64,000 nt of DNA, from positions 1 through 64,000 of the forward strand of contig CALHIR010000039.1 in the NCBI GenBank assembly GCA_938030705.1. Direction: 5' to 3'. Source of the DNA: Candidatus Poseidoniaceae archaeon. Its GTDB lineage: Archaea > Thermoplasmatota > Poseidoniia > Poseidoniales > Poseidoniaceae. A program made the translations under genes and the position numbers. This document shows, piece by piece, positions 11,001 to 19,100 of the stretch. Under the pieces are notes generated by a model. That model was given only the letters and a program-made list of their open reading frames with translations, ran no database searches and was not told the DNA's origin. How positions within the stretch are numbered: the stretch's first letter is position 1; each line of letters starts with the position of its first letter.

Positions 11001-14000
11001 CAAGCGGTCTTCATCAACGGAACCATGCGCTCCTACCCCGGTGTGACCATCGAAGAATACGACCAGTGGTCGGAGATGACGCCAGAGGAGAACCGTGAGG
11101 AAACCACCGAGGCAGCCTCGGCCTTGACGGTCAACTTTGTTTCAGGCAGTCTTGAGTTCACCGCCGTGACCAATGTTTCCGGTCACTTCTCCGTTCGTGT
11201 GCCATCTGGGTTTACCTATCACATGACCACTGAGAGCGTCATCATCAACCGTGGACTGGGACAACTTGTTCAGGCCGATACCGGCGATGATGTGGACCTC
11301 GGTTCGCTCTATCTTGAACCGACCACCACGGTGAACGGCGTTGTTTACCTTTACGACAACGGCAGCCGATGGGATGCTTCGCTCCCAACATGGGAAGCGC
11401 CAGAGGTTGTGGCGACCAACCAAGACGGGCTCATGTGGCGTGCCACAGCCAGTGAACTTGGGGAATTCGCCCTTGATTTGACGGACGGTACATGGGACCT
11501 TTCCGTGGATGATGCACGTTTGAACGTCAGCGGTGCTGACGGCCTTCTTGTGAATCACTCCGACACCACGGTCCTTTCCACAATGGAACTTATTGCCAGC
11601 CCTGATCCCATCGAAGTGACCATGCATGTCTACTTGAATTCCGATGAGGACGGGTCGTTTGAAAACGGCACCAAGGCCACACCAGAATTCACGCTGCGAC
11701 CTATTGATGAGAACCGAGAGAGTCTCTACTTCGCTGCAGACGACTACAGCGAACCGGGCATCATCACCGTGCCGCTCACACCCGGTGGATACGATATCGT
11801 GTTCAACCGCACGACGGCCGACAACGAAAACGCCACGGATTACGACCTCGTTGGCGAGCAGTTCTTTGACGCCCTCCGGATTGGACTGGATTCGGTTGAC
11901 GAGCCTGTCGAAGTGCCGCTCAAGAACACCTACCTTGTCTCCGGAACCCTGGTCAACACCACGGACGATGGCATTCAAAACGACTTCTTGCTTTACAACG
12001 AGGCTGACGATGTTTGGTTTAACATCGGCTCTGACGAAAACGGCTCCTTTGCCGCCTATGTCCCTGCTGGAGAATGGCTCATCATCGTTGCACCGTTTAC
12101 CAACGGAAACCATACAGAAACGCTGCGCCAACCTGTCTCGGTTGCTTCTGGTTCCGACCGTTTGGGTCTTGAACTTAAGACAAATATCAGCGTTGAAGTC
12201 ACGCTACAACTCTGGGAAGAAACCACTGAAGCCAAACTCGGGGACATGACGGTCACCGCCGTGAGCCATGAGGGACTCGGCAACATCACCTTCGAACGAA
12301 CCGATGACAACGGCAACTCTACCGAGTTGCTCATGCCCGGTGTGTGGAGCCTGTATCTAAACCGAACCATCGGTACAAAGTCGTGGTTCATGGACACCAG
12401 CGAGACTCCATTTAACACCCAGGCGGCCGTGAACAACAGCTTGGTTCTGGAGCCTGTGAACGCCACCCTCCAAGTTGAGATCGGTGGAAAGGTCTACTGG
12501 GACCTTGACAACAACAGCGCTCCAAGCCAAGGTGAAGGTCTGCCCGAGATGAACGTCACCGTTCAAGGCGACAACAACTCCGGCTTCTTGGAAACGGTCA
12601 TGACCGACGACGAAGGTGTTTGGCGAGTCTTTGTTCCAATCCGTGATGTCTACAACGTCACCGTTGAGAAAGAAGGCTTCGAGACCGTTTACTACGAAAC
12701 TGAAAACCAATCCGGCTACACCGTTCGCGACAGTCCAGATTCGACAGATATCGAAGTGACCGCCGGTCTGGTCGATGTCATCGGTTCGGTCACTGACCAA
12801 CTTGATGCTGCCAGACTCGTCGACGCAAGTATCGTTCTCTACCCCATTGCGGGTGTTGAGCGAGACGCTGTCCACGTTGACGGCGTGATGAACGGTACCA
12901 CCCTCGAGTGGTCGAGCAGTGTTCAGCCCGGAGAATGGGTGGTCATCGTAACGCAATCCAATCCAGGCCAAAACGGTGGCGGCGTAGCCATCGGTCTGCT
13001 CGATGCAACGGTTTCCAACGGCGGAAACATCACGATGGTCATGGCTCTGGGCGGCTATGTTGAACTGGCTACTGCATGGACCGATATTCAACAGAACGAC
13101 CACAACGCTGGTTCCGGCGACACTGGAGCGGCTATGATTCAAGACGGTGTGGAGTTGGAAGTGACCTTTGGCGACATGAACTGGATGATGCCTGTTCCTG
13201 AAAACGGTGAACTGCGTGTTCTGCTCCCCGAAGGAAGCGTTTCCTTTGACAGTGAATTCTTGACGGTTCAACACAGCACGAACCTTGAGATGGAGTATTA
13301 CGGTGGTCAAACGACCACGGTTTCGGCAGATTCAACCATCGCCGCTACCTTGCAGTTCAACCGCCGTGTGAATTCCGCATTGGACATCACCTTCAACGAC
13401 GCTTCGCTGACCGATGCTACACTGCTAAGTGCGGTTGATGCTGAGGTGGAAGCCATGGTTTCTACGACCAATACATCCGTTTACAGGACCATTACGTTCG
13501 ACTATGATGTCGTTTACAACGGAACGGAGCTCATGGATGTGTTCACTGTTTCCGGTGAAATGGGACTTGCACAAGATTCCGACCTATGGACGGTACAGTT
13601 CTGGAACGCTTCTGCGGATGAAGGTACTGGTGCTTACGAGGACAGCATCAGTGTCGCTCTCGGCATAGGTGATGACGCGACTCCGGCCGTTCTTTCGCAG
13701 ACCGTCAAGGTGCAGATCACCCTGCCAGATGTCGAGGATGCTTGGAAATTGACCAACGGTCATCGGATGACCATGCGTCTGCAAACGGACATCGGCGAGG
13801 CATCCCAAGCTTCAATCAAGGTGTTCGTGCCCCAAACCTACGGCTTCACCATTTCTGACGCAACCGAGGAGCTCGGTATGGCGAGCCTCGTTGAGCGCCA
13901 GTTCTCGTTTGACCTCACCAACAACGGAAACGGTCAGGACTCCTTTACCATTGAATTGGGTGAAGTTCCTGAGGGTTGGTCGGTCACACCGATGACCTCC

Positions 14001-14633
14001 ACCTTGACCCTGAGCAAGGATGAAACCCGAACGCAACAATTCACCGTCTTTGCTCCCGAATCGTATCAAGAGGGCGATTTCGATCTCACCGTTTACATCA
14101 ACAGCGTAGGCTACATCAACAGCGAGGACTATGTCCCTGGCGTGAGTGAGGATCTTTCGGAAGAAGTTGTTGTCAGCATCCAGAAAGCCATGATTAAACT
14201 GACCTTGAACACGGCTGACATCGCCACACAATCCGACCTCATCGCAGGTCAAGACGGTGCGGTGAGAATCCCTGTGAAGAATATCGGTCTTCTCGATGCA
14301 CCATCGGTCATCGTCTATCTTACGCCACCCGGTGGGGCGGAGATGACCCAGAGCATTTCGGTGCCTGCCGGCGGTGAAGGTGTGGCTGTCTTTGAGGGCC
14401 TGTCGTTTAATGCAGGCAACCAGCGGTTTGACTACCGAATGGAAGTGGCTGGTCCGGAGAGCGATAGTGTTGAATCCATTCCTGCTGCCGATGACTTCAG
14501 TTTGGAGTACAACATTGAATCCTCTGCTGACGGTGAGTCGCCTTGGATGACCCTGCTCATTGCTCTGCTTGCGATTTTGGTCGTTTACGGCGGTATTCGT
14601 ACCGCTCGTAGCCGTGGTGGAACCAAGTTCTGA
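5028..14633 (+). CDS. aglB: Giant AglB/STT3-type oligosaccharyltransferase with a long exported C-terminal extension
   Basis: The protein has 3201 residues; most archaeal AglB proteins are under about 1100. AglB moves a lipid-linked glycan onto Asn of N-x-S/T sequons on the outer membrane face. Residues 1-360 hold about ten TM segments that precede the usual STT3 core. The core then shows GGSD405PWY (first acidic motif), AD520HD522SF (second), many TM helices and the catalytic WWDYG at 951-955. A peripheral region with YYPGAELTG (about residue 1400) matches the known end of AglB. After it come roughly 1700 extra residues: repeated carboxypeptidase-regulatory-like beta domains, a four-copy hexapeptide repeat (1735-1758), a NEW3/CARDB-like region near 2960-3150, and a final TM helix with a basic end (RTARSRGG). 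The extension is full of N-x-S/T sequons. The frame is unbroken. The core assignment is firm; the role of the extension is unknown. Confidence 0.93.
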   Translation: MEEETETKAEQPTAIMGLLLAPLAVLLALATTKVVGIEYDLTLNNMMPMLVVAIASMLALVPRIVLASRPDLSTSTVSLGVLVFALVGAEGLYMFAGVDAVAALMFAVVLVLGSNLDQRGRHEWMTALAFGAVGFWLALAAAGDALAALPSTYSMESGQLVSTMNLERQATAYVFFAYLSLFTVAGLLAGVIARGVLNPAASEGWFSFLGQKTGFNRNALPLMVALGVWILAFAGSLYHFNSVSVVDQLGITTEEGYHGYIGYWTAFLTGVVALIVAGMVAERWFTRAMLIGSMWGLYQVAAWFEAGIWYSEDLDGTWGALIWLGFTFFLGAGIYYLGNHEKYGGWANLGEHEPSQARLFLRAHGASMMVAMAFFIGLAIRIQWYAVPSMNAFGTGNWDMTGGSDPWYMKRVVDYILANNAHLVVDADRWYPVGGINPRPPLFTWSMAIGAMLLEPFIGTPEDAVWWSMLALPALYGALTVFPIAAIARDHFGKGAGVLAAWLIAFMPAHVTHSTWALADHDSFVMLFISVGFMYWLRAVKYSGSARITKTISIHPLSFLRAFGDVAKYRQAAMANAVLAGVAFGIVSLGWKGFVVAPSILFLAYALQVALNMFRRRDSTTLSVMFLVMLATTFLMAIPFYAHPQFDLVFDGTGLQPFLFIFGFTLAISFVTTGFRDKPWLLVLGTLAALATVFFAVLYVLKALDISNAWDVLLTGSGYFTKTKIFGTVAEANAPNRAQLFASFGPITFMLALIMGGGLLWRGLRSRNATALVFGVWVFAATFMAWNAARFMFNATPIMAVLGAAGIMSFWQWANWSGLVRSWKKFGIRTPADRISGARKAVWRTPQFSAVFLVMIMIFGQQATYGLDSAIPGTSNQESEIDERIYNIVPDILRFDGLGFSILDSSNYDGRWYLGSFGSSFNDNGWNAAYDWLANQDTDMAYSDKPAFVSWWDYGFQAMSTGEHPSVSDNFQNGIPATGNMLLARNQDDLTAMFIWQLAEGDRSYATEGEDYRLTPTFENTVKKYLSEEQYDDFHTMQTTFDDTMIDFIELRSFNVLKTNRDVVMAEGYTHEAGVFDASTKVYKIWKGSEIIPCTDAVSTSCVGDAWSSEEQADITFNNNVRTSEETVEGRTHTIFGEYWYTDDLLDEFLSVSTALHRKNARLAMTTQLLTAAFDANSDHTIHDLYNDLINLEGLYKVQNYEGAPGEMISRDHEIRYFAIDDRLYPRAGRYTADANYNRGQPMGIFGAPTILAGQDITTYMNEVYETVRGDFQDEMTREEVDEAMQKDFLNQQAGADIDPLQIEDVRVDHNPAFFDTMVARTYVGYGASTLGLNAGSSNPQPSQHFGQSGSPGTILTNALPLPGAMMNHFVISNWYSEVPEDQIQSTNTLVKILKYYPGAELTGQVTMSDNGEGLPGVRLLIERDAFSGEGPVDLDEDTYWVPIGFVDADEDGHYKFLAPAGKIRISAFAGDFDASSARDKIRDGSYGERLGDILTDTNDDREINEITAILGQVANMTWLGEAQLNVTADQANRMVDLQDTLDIAVESSGVSGTVSWSGDEAFNGDPIAETTFVLRNIWSMTDNYTVETTSGSFTSEESRILQGTGEATLVENGSFDSEGIALASNFIGDFTRDIGDERTFFANGTWTGFGIIEATWVEPTDVIACDVDNESDSDNPVPVMPANETFCLIDDTGDTPSYRLEGTVDAFGTFTSEGTSTLTRTYGDADAGQGETIEGAGLFEGTGTFNGTGLFIGVGTFSGPMVEAGSFYKTGLLPGTYNMIAQLANGKEVLLPDPVEIGIDPTYDLAMTMPGAIFKDTLKDMHGDAMPNQTIEFVDVELGEAYAVMITTDEEGNFSYGPVAPGEYYYRGDVDGDGWYDYNESAFVNDDITNITLALNVPDTADVTLTLVSPLDPITQEPLFDVANRTITFENELDVLLPVNVTSDENGEIYAELLFGVWNIRDDVNPEFVLFDQIELEPGTEDIVRDVTYAQAVFINGTMRSYPGVTIEEYDQWSEMTPEENREETTEAASALTVNFVSGSLEFTAVTNVSGHFSVRVPSGFTYHMTTESVIINRGLGQLVQADTGDDVDLGSLYLEPTTTVNGVVYLYDNGSRWDASLPTWEAPEVVATNQDGLMWRATASELGEFALDLTDGTWDLSVDDARLNVSGADGLLVNHSDTTVLSTMELIASPDPIEVTMHVYLNSDEDGSFENGTKATPEFTLRPIDENRESLYFAADDYSEPGIITVPLTPGGYDIVFNRTTADNENATDYDLVGEQFFDALRIGLDSVDEPVEVPLKNTYLVSGTLVNTTDDGIQNDFLLYNEADDVWFNIGSDENGSFAAYVPAGEWLIIVAPFTNGNHTETLRQPVSVASGSDRLGLELKTNISVEVTLQLWEETTEAKLGDMTVTAVSHEGLGNITFERTDDNGNSTELLMPGVWSLYLNRTIGTKSWFMDTSETPFNTQAAVNNSLVLEPVNATLQVEIGGKVYWDLDNNSAPSQGEGLPEMNVTVQGDNNSGFLETVMTDDEGVWRVFVPIRDVYNVTVEKEGFETVYYETENQSGYTVRDSPDSTDIEVTAGLVDVIGSVTDQLDAARLVDASIVLYPIAGVERDAVHVDGVMNGTTLEWSSSVQPGEWVVIVTQSNPGQNGGGVAIGLLDATVSNGGNITMVMALGGYVELATAWTDIQQNDHNAGSGDTGAAMIQDGVELEVTFGDMNWMMPVPENGELRVLLPEGSVSFDSEFLTVQHSTNLEMEYYGGQTTTVSADSTIAATLQFNRRVNSALDITFNDASLTDATLLSAVDAEVEAMVSTTNTSVYRTITFDYDVVYNGTELMDVFTVSGEMGLAQDSDLWTVQFWNASADEGTGAYEDSISVALGIGDDATPAVLSQTVKVQITLPDVEDAWKLTNGHRMTMRLQTDIGEASQASIKVFVPQTYGFTISDATEELGMASLVERQFSFDLTNNGNGQDSFTIELGEVPEGWSVTPMTSTLTLSKDETRTQQFTVFAPESYQEGDFDLTVYINSVGYINSEDYVPGVSEDLSEEVVVSIQKAMIKLTLNTADIATQSDLIAGQDGAVRIPVKNIGLLDAPSVIVYLTPPGGAEMTQSISVPAGGEGVAVFEGLSFNAGNQRFDYRMEVAGPESDSVESIPAADDFSLEYNIESSADGESPWMTLLIALLAILVVYGGIRTARSRGGTKF
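10230..10301 (+). repeat. Four tandem hexapeptide units (xGxGxF) within the AglB extension
   Basis: Eighteen-base units encode EGAGLF, EGTGTF, NGTGLF and IGVGTF (residues 1735-1758), with looser copies on both sides. The periodic Gly/Phe pattern suggests a small beta-solenoid or stacked beta element in the exported part of the protein. Confidence 0.75.
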
Positions 14634-14697
14634 TGTTCAGTTTTGACTGGATTTTCAAACAAGGGTTCATGAGGCCATCCATTGGATAGCGTAAGCC

Positions 14698-15906
14698 ATG
14701 GAAGGTCTTCGGGATGTCGAGTACCTTCCTGAACCCTCCGACCGACGCATTGTTTCAGCCGTTGATCCCACCGTGATTGGGTTTCAAAATGAGTGGCGTT
14801 CTGAAATTATGGGGTGGGCGCCTTACGAGGTTGAGCCTGTGGTCCGACCACGACGAAAGGCCGTCACGGTTCCAGGCGTGGTGGTCTTTGCGCTGCTCGT
14901 TTCAGCCAGTTTACTCATGTGGCAGAACCAGTGGCTGGTCGTGGACCTACCTCTTCCAGAATCAGAGTGGGCCTTCGAAGACACGTCCATCCGTTCCTTG
15001 CAAGAAGAGGGTCTCACCGGAGCGGGTGTTCGGGTCTGCATGGTGGATACCGGTGTGGATGCGACGCACGATGCTTTTTCATCCAGCCAGATTGATTTTA
15101 GGGATTTGGTCGGCACTTCTCGCACCCCCGTTGATTACGGCGCAGTAGCCCACGGGACGTTGATGGCTGGATTACTCCTTTCTACGTCGCATCAATCGGG
15201 AGCCGCCCCGAATGTCTCTTTTGGAATGGTGGCCGCATTGAGCGATAACGGCGCAGGCGAGAACACCGGCTCTGATGCAGATGTGGCTGATGCGATTCGA
15301 TGGTGCCAATTTGAGTTTGAAGCTGACATCATTTCCTTATCGCTAGGGGGTAATGAAGGTGCAGGAAGGTCTGAAGGCGGTTCCTCGGCCGCAACACGTC
15401 AAGCGACGGACGCAGGGATTTACGTCATCGCTGCTGCTGGAAACGATGGCCAAGATGACGACGGTGATGTCGCCTCTCCTGGTAGCGTCGCCCTTTCCAT
15501 CTCTGTAGGTGCTGAAACGCGAACGGGCTCATTATGGGCCAATTCTTCCATGGGCTCCCTCTTGGACCGGGGCGGAGAACAACGGCAAAGTCCTCACTTG
15601 AAACCCGAAGTCACTGCCCCTGGTGAGCGAATTATCAGCACCGGTGAAAACAACCTGTGGTATTCCAGCAGCGGCACCTCGGATGCAACGGTGTTCGTCG
15701 CCGGTGCCCTGGCGTTGATTTTGGAAGATCAACCATGGCTCAAACCACAGCCAGGTGGAAACGCCTCGTGCTTGATTCAAGTGAAGCAAGCCCTGATGGA
15801 TTCTATGAGGGTCGACGGGGTCAGTCAACACGATGCTCGGGGTGGCTATGGTTCTCTTGATGCCAATGCTTGGCACCAAGAAACTCGGACGATTTCAGCG
15901 TGTTGA
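14698..15906 (+). CDS. Membrane-anchored subtilisin-like serine protease (family S8)
   Basis: A 402-residue protein. The catalytic triad is visible: Asp117 in VDTGVD, His152 in AHGTLMAG and Ser328 in SSGTSDAT; the oxyanion Asn is N249 in AAAGND. About 55 mostly hydrophilic residues precede a single TM helix at about 57-75, so the protease domain should face outside with an inside N-terminus. No cleavable signal peptide or long propeptide is evident. The serine loop is GTSDATVF rather than the common GTSMAAP. It lies 64 bases after the AglB-like gene on the same strand and may be co-transcribed. Processing or turnover of surface proteins is a reasonable role, by inference. Confidence 0.93.
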   Translation: MEGLRDVEYLPEPSDRRIVSAVDPTVIGFQNEWRSEIMGWAPYEVEPVVRPRRKAVTVPGVVVFALLVSASLLMWQNQWLVVDLPLPESEWAFEDTSIRSLQEEGLTGAGVRVCMVDTGVDATHDAFSSSQIDFRDLVGTSRTPVDYGAVAHGTLMAGLLLSTSHQSGAAPNVSFGMVAALSDNGAGENTGSDADVADAIRWCQFEFEADIISLSLGGNEGAGRSEGGSSAATRQATDAGIYVIAAAGNDGQDDDGDVASPGSVALSISVGAETRTGSLWANSSMGSLLDRGGEQRQSPHLKPEVTAPGERIISTGENNLWYSSSGTSDATVFVAGALALILEDQPWLKPQPGGNASCLIQVKQALMDSMRVDGVSQHDARGGYGSLDANAWHQETRTISAC

Positions 15907-15937
15907 GTCGCATTTGTAAGAAATTGAGGCCCATATT

Positions 15938-15954
15938 GGCCCCAGATTGGGGCC
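15938..15954 (+). terminator. Possible hairpin terminator after the subtilase gene
   Basis: GGCCCC-AGATT-GGGGCC forms a perfect six-base-pair stem with a five-base loop 32 bases after the stop codon, followed by TGCTTTGTAC. The weak T-run fits archaeal termination only loosely. Confidence 0.35.
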
Positions 15955-16075
15955 TGCTTTGTACATGAAATGGCCATTTATCTGCTCTATTCCAGTGTTC
16001 TTCTTCCATAATTCGGCGTCCTAATTGATACGGAAACAGATAAATGATATTCTTAATTCGGCAAATGAGGCGCAG

Positions 16076-16084
16076 TATTATATT
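16076..16084 (+). promoter_or_regulatory. TATA-like element of the beta-helix surface protein gene
   Basis: TATTATATT stands out in an A/T-rich 212-base spacer and lies 35 bases before the chosen ATG at 16119. This leaves room for a short leader carrying AGGTGA (16105-16110). Confidence 0.5.
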
Positions 16085-16118
16085 CGTGGCGTTCATGGAC
16101 AATTTAGGTGAATCACCG

Positions 16119-19100
16119 ATGTCTCGAAAAAACCAAACAAAATCCGTATCGCTTGTCATGCTCTACATGATGTCCCTCATGTTGGCGATGGTTTCCGTTC
16201 CGTCCGTGATGGCCGTCAACGAAACCACGCAGGGGACCGTCACCGGCACCGAAACATGGACCGGGACAATGAACCTTCAAGGTGACGTGACCGTTGCCGA
16301 GGGTGCGCAACTCATTATCAACGCTGGTACGACGGTGAACATCCCCTTCGGGCAATTCATCGACGTCAAAGGCGCCATTTGTATCGGGGACACATCGTGC
16401 GGTGCGAGCGCAGGCTCAGCATCATCCCAAGCTCGGTTTATTTGGTCGCTACCAACCGATTATGACAAATCCGGTCGTTGTTTGCAAAACAACAGCAACG
16501 TCTTCACGAACTCAGACGCTGCGTGTGGCTCCGGGATGGTCATTCGAGACACCATTGACCAAGCCATCACTTCGATCAACTTCGCTCACTTCGAGAACGC
16601 TTACGGCTACCCCATTTACGTGGCATCACTGCAATCTCTTCAATACGGGGCTCTCGTCTTTGACGGTTCATCGACCACGGCACGGGGTCTTTCGTTCACC
16701 GACATTAACACCTCCAACGTCATTGCTGTTGACCTCGCCTCCCCGTTGCTCACGGACTCAAGTTTTGAGTTGGGGATTGACGGTCGTGGATACGACGCTG
16801 CGGCGGTTCGTGCCTACGGTGCAGGTGCAGGTATTTTGTCGACGTTTGAAGTGAAAAATTCGGACTTTGTCGGCGCCGACACCGACTGCGGTCAGCAAGG
16901 CGGCGGTCGTGCGGTTATTTACATCGAGGACTCTTACATCGACATGGAAAACCTTGACATCTCTCAGAACAGTTATGGTATTTTGATGAAATCAAGTTCT
17001 GGTACATTAACCAACTCTGATATCAATGTGAAGTGTAACGCTGTTGACACCAACTCACTCAAGACCACGGGCACCATTGAGCATACGCTTGAAGTTAACA
17101 ACAACATCATCACGACCGCAGAAGGTGCTGGATTGACAGCCTACGACGGTGCCAAGGTGTACGCAGAGCGCAACACCATCTCCGGTGCGTCCGAAGGCTC
17201 GGGTGTTGGTATCCGAAGTTCGGTGGTCGAACTCCACGAAAACACCATTGGTCCTGTTGGTGGATGGAACGGCTTGTGGATTTACGGTACATCGGACGTG
17301 ATTGCTGAAAACAACACCATCCAAGACACTGGAAAGGAACCGATCTTGATCGGTGAGTACCACTACCAAGACCAAGGCTGGCAAGTTCCAGCCCCGTCGG
17401 CTGCTCGCTTGTACCTTGCAAACAACATCATCTCCAACAATTCTGGGACGTGTAATTCACAAATGTACGACGGCGACTTCCCTTGTCCTGCCGTCCACGT
17501 CTTCCGTTCTTCAGCCACCATCATGGGCAACACCATCTCCGGAAACACCGGCGACATCATTCGTGCAAAGGGTTCGCTCATCAACGTTCAAGATAACTCG
17601 GCAGATTCTCAAGGAGGATTTGCCGGAAACGTGAGTGTCCACGACGACAACTACGGCAACAAGTACGGTTCAATCGCCTACTTCTCTGGCAACACCTGGA
17701 CCGGTGTGTCCCAAGTTTACAACGTGACTGAATCCCGTGTCACTGTCCAATCGGAACAAATTCCTTCACCTGGCTTCGGTGAACTATATCCTGTCAGTAT
17801 CAGTTGGCTTGGTGCAGAATGCCCGTTCGTTCAGGATGAGTGCCTTCAGGTCCCCGGGACCGTGGCTTTGCCTCCCGCACAAATGCCACTTGCGTTGGAA
17901 TTGGTGGAGAACGCAACGGTGTTTTCCTTTGCCGACCTCCAGAACTTTGATTCCTCCATGATCCACGTGCAGAACCAAAACACTGCCTGGGGCTCCCAAG
18001 TTCGTGAAGGTGAGTTGGTCCGCTACCAAGTCAAGGCGAAGAACTCCAATGTTGAAGGAGCAACCGTTGTCATCAAGGACGCTACGGGACTTCCTCTCTA
18101 CGAACTCACAACCGATGCGTTTGGCTTCACTCAAGAAGTCTCCCTTCCCTCCGACTTCCTTCTTGACCGAAACTGGAACCACGTTGTTGGCGATAAGAAC
18201 GCCGCCATTCCGGGTTCGAACGATGGCACCGGTCAGCCCATTGTGGTCGACGAGGATTCGTGTGCTGACGGTATTGACAACGATGGAGACACCCTCGTTG
18301 ATGGGGATGACTCCGACTGTATCACCGGACGTGAGCGTCCTTTCTACTCTGTGGAGGCTTTCAAGTTCGGCAGTGGACAAGATGACTTTTCGTACGTTCT
18401 CTCCGGACCGATTGACGACATCATCAACCTCGATAACCTTCGCCCGGGTGTGAGCGTCAACGAGCCTGACGGCTATTCATACGCAACGACCGTTCGAATC
18501 ACCGGTCAAGCATGGGACGGTACCAAGTGGCCCTACGCAAACGATAACACCGCCCAGCAGGCTCAATTTGGATTGATTAAGCGAATTGAGATTCAACCAC
18601 CCGGCTCTTCAGATTGGTTCTACGCCTCCGATGTTTCTGGTTCAAACGGGGACATCACGATGGAAAACCACCCCTTCAAGAATTGGGTCTATGAGTGGGA
18701 CGGCGCTGCACACCCTGAGGGTGAAGGCGACATCACCTTCCGTATCCGTTCCTACGATGGCTTAGATTACTCACCGGTTGAAGTTCGCCAGTACAAACTC
18801 AACCTCGTTCCCCCGACCATTTTGGTCGACGTGCCAACCGAAGGTAGCGTTCATCAAAACGGAAAAGTACTGTTCCAAGGAACAGCTTCCGACCCCTACC
18901 AAGGCACTTACGGGAGCGACATCAAGCAGATTTGGTTCCACATTACCGGCCCCAACAACTTCGAGCAGCAATTCTTCAACCAAGGTTCGACCAGTTGGTC
19001 GTACGAATGGAACGTCGCCGAATTACCATCAGGTGAATACACCATAGATGTCTGGGCGGCTGACAGTGATTTCTGCATTGATAACGCGAGCGAGTGTGTG

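Noticed and set aside
11142-13310. Long minus-strand open frames (up to 329 codons) inside the AglB-like gene
   Set aside because: They are antisense shadows of a strongly supported plus-strand gene, have no recognisable domains and lie entirely within it.
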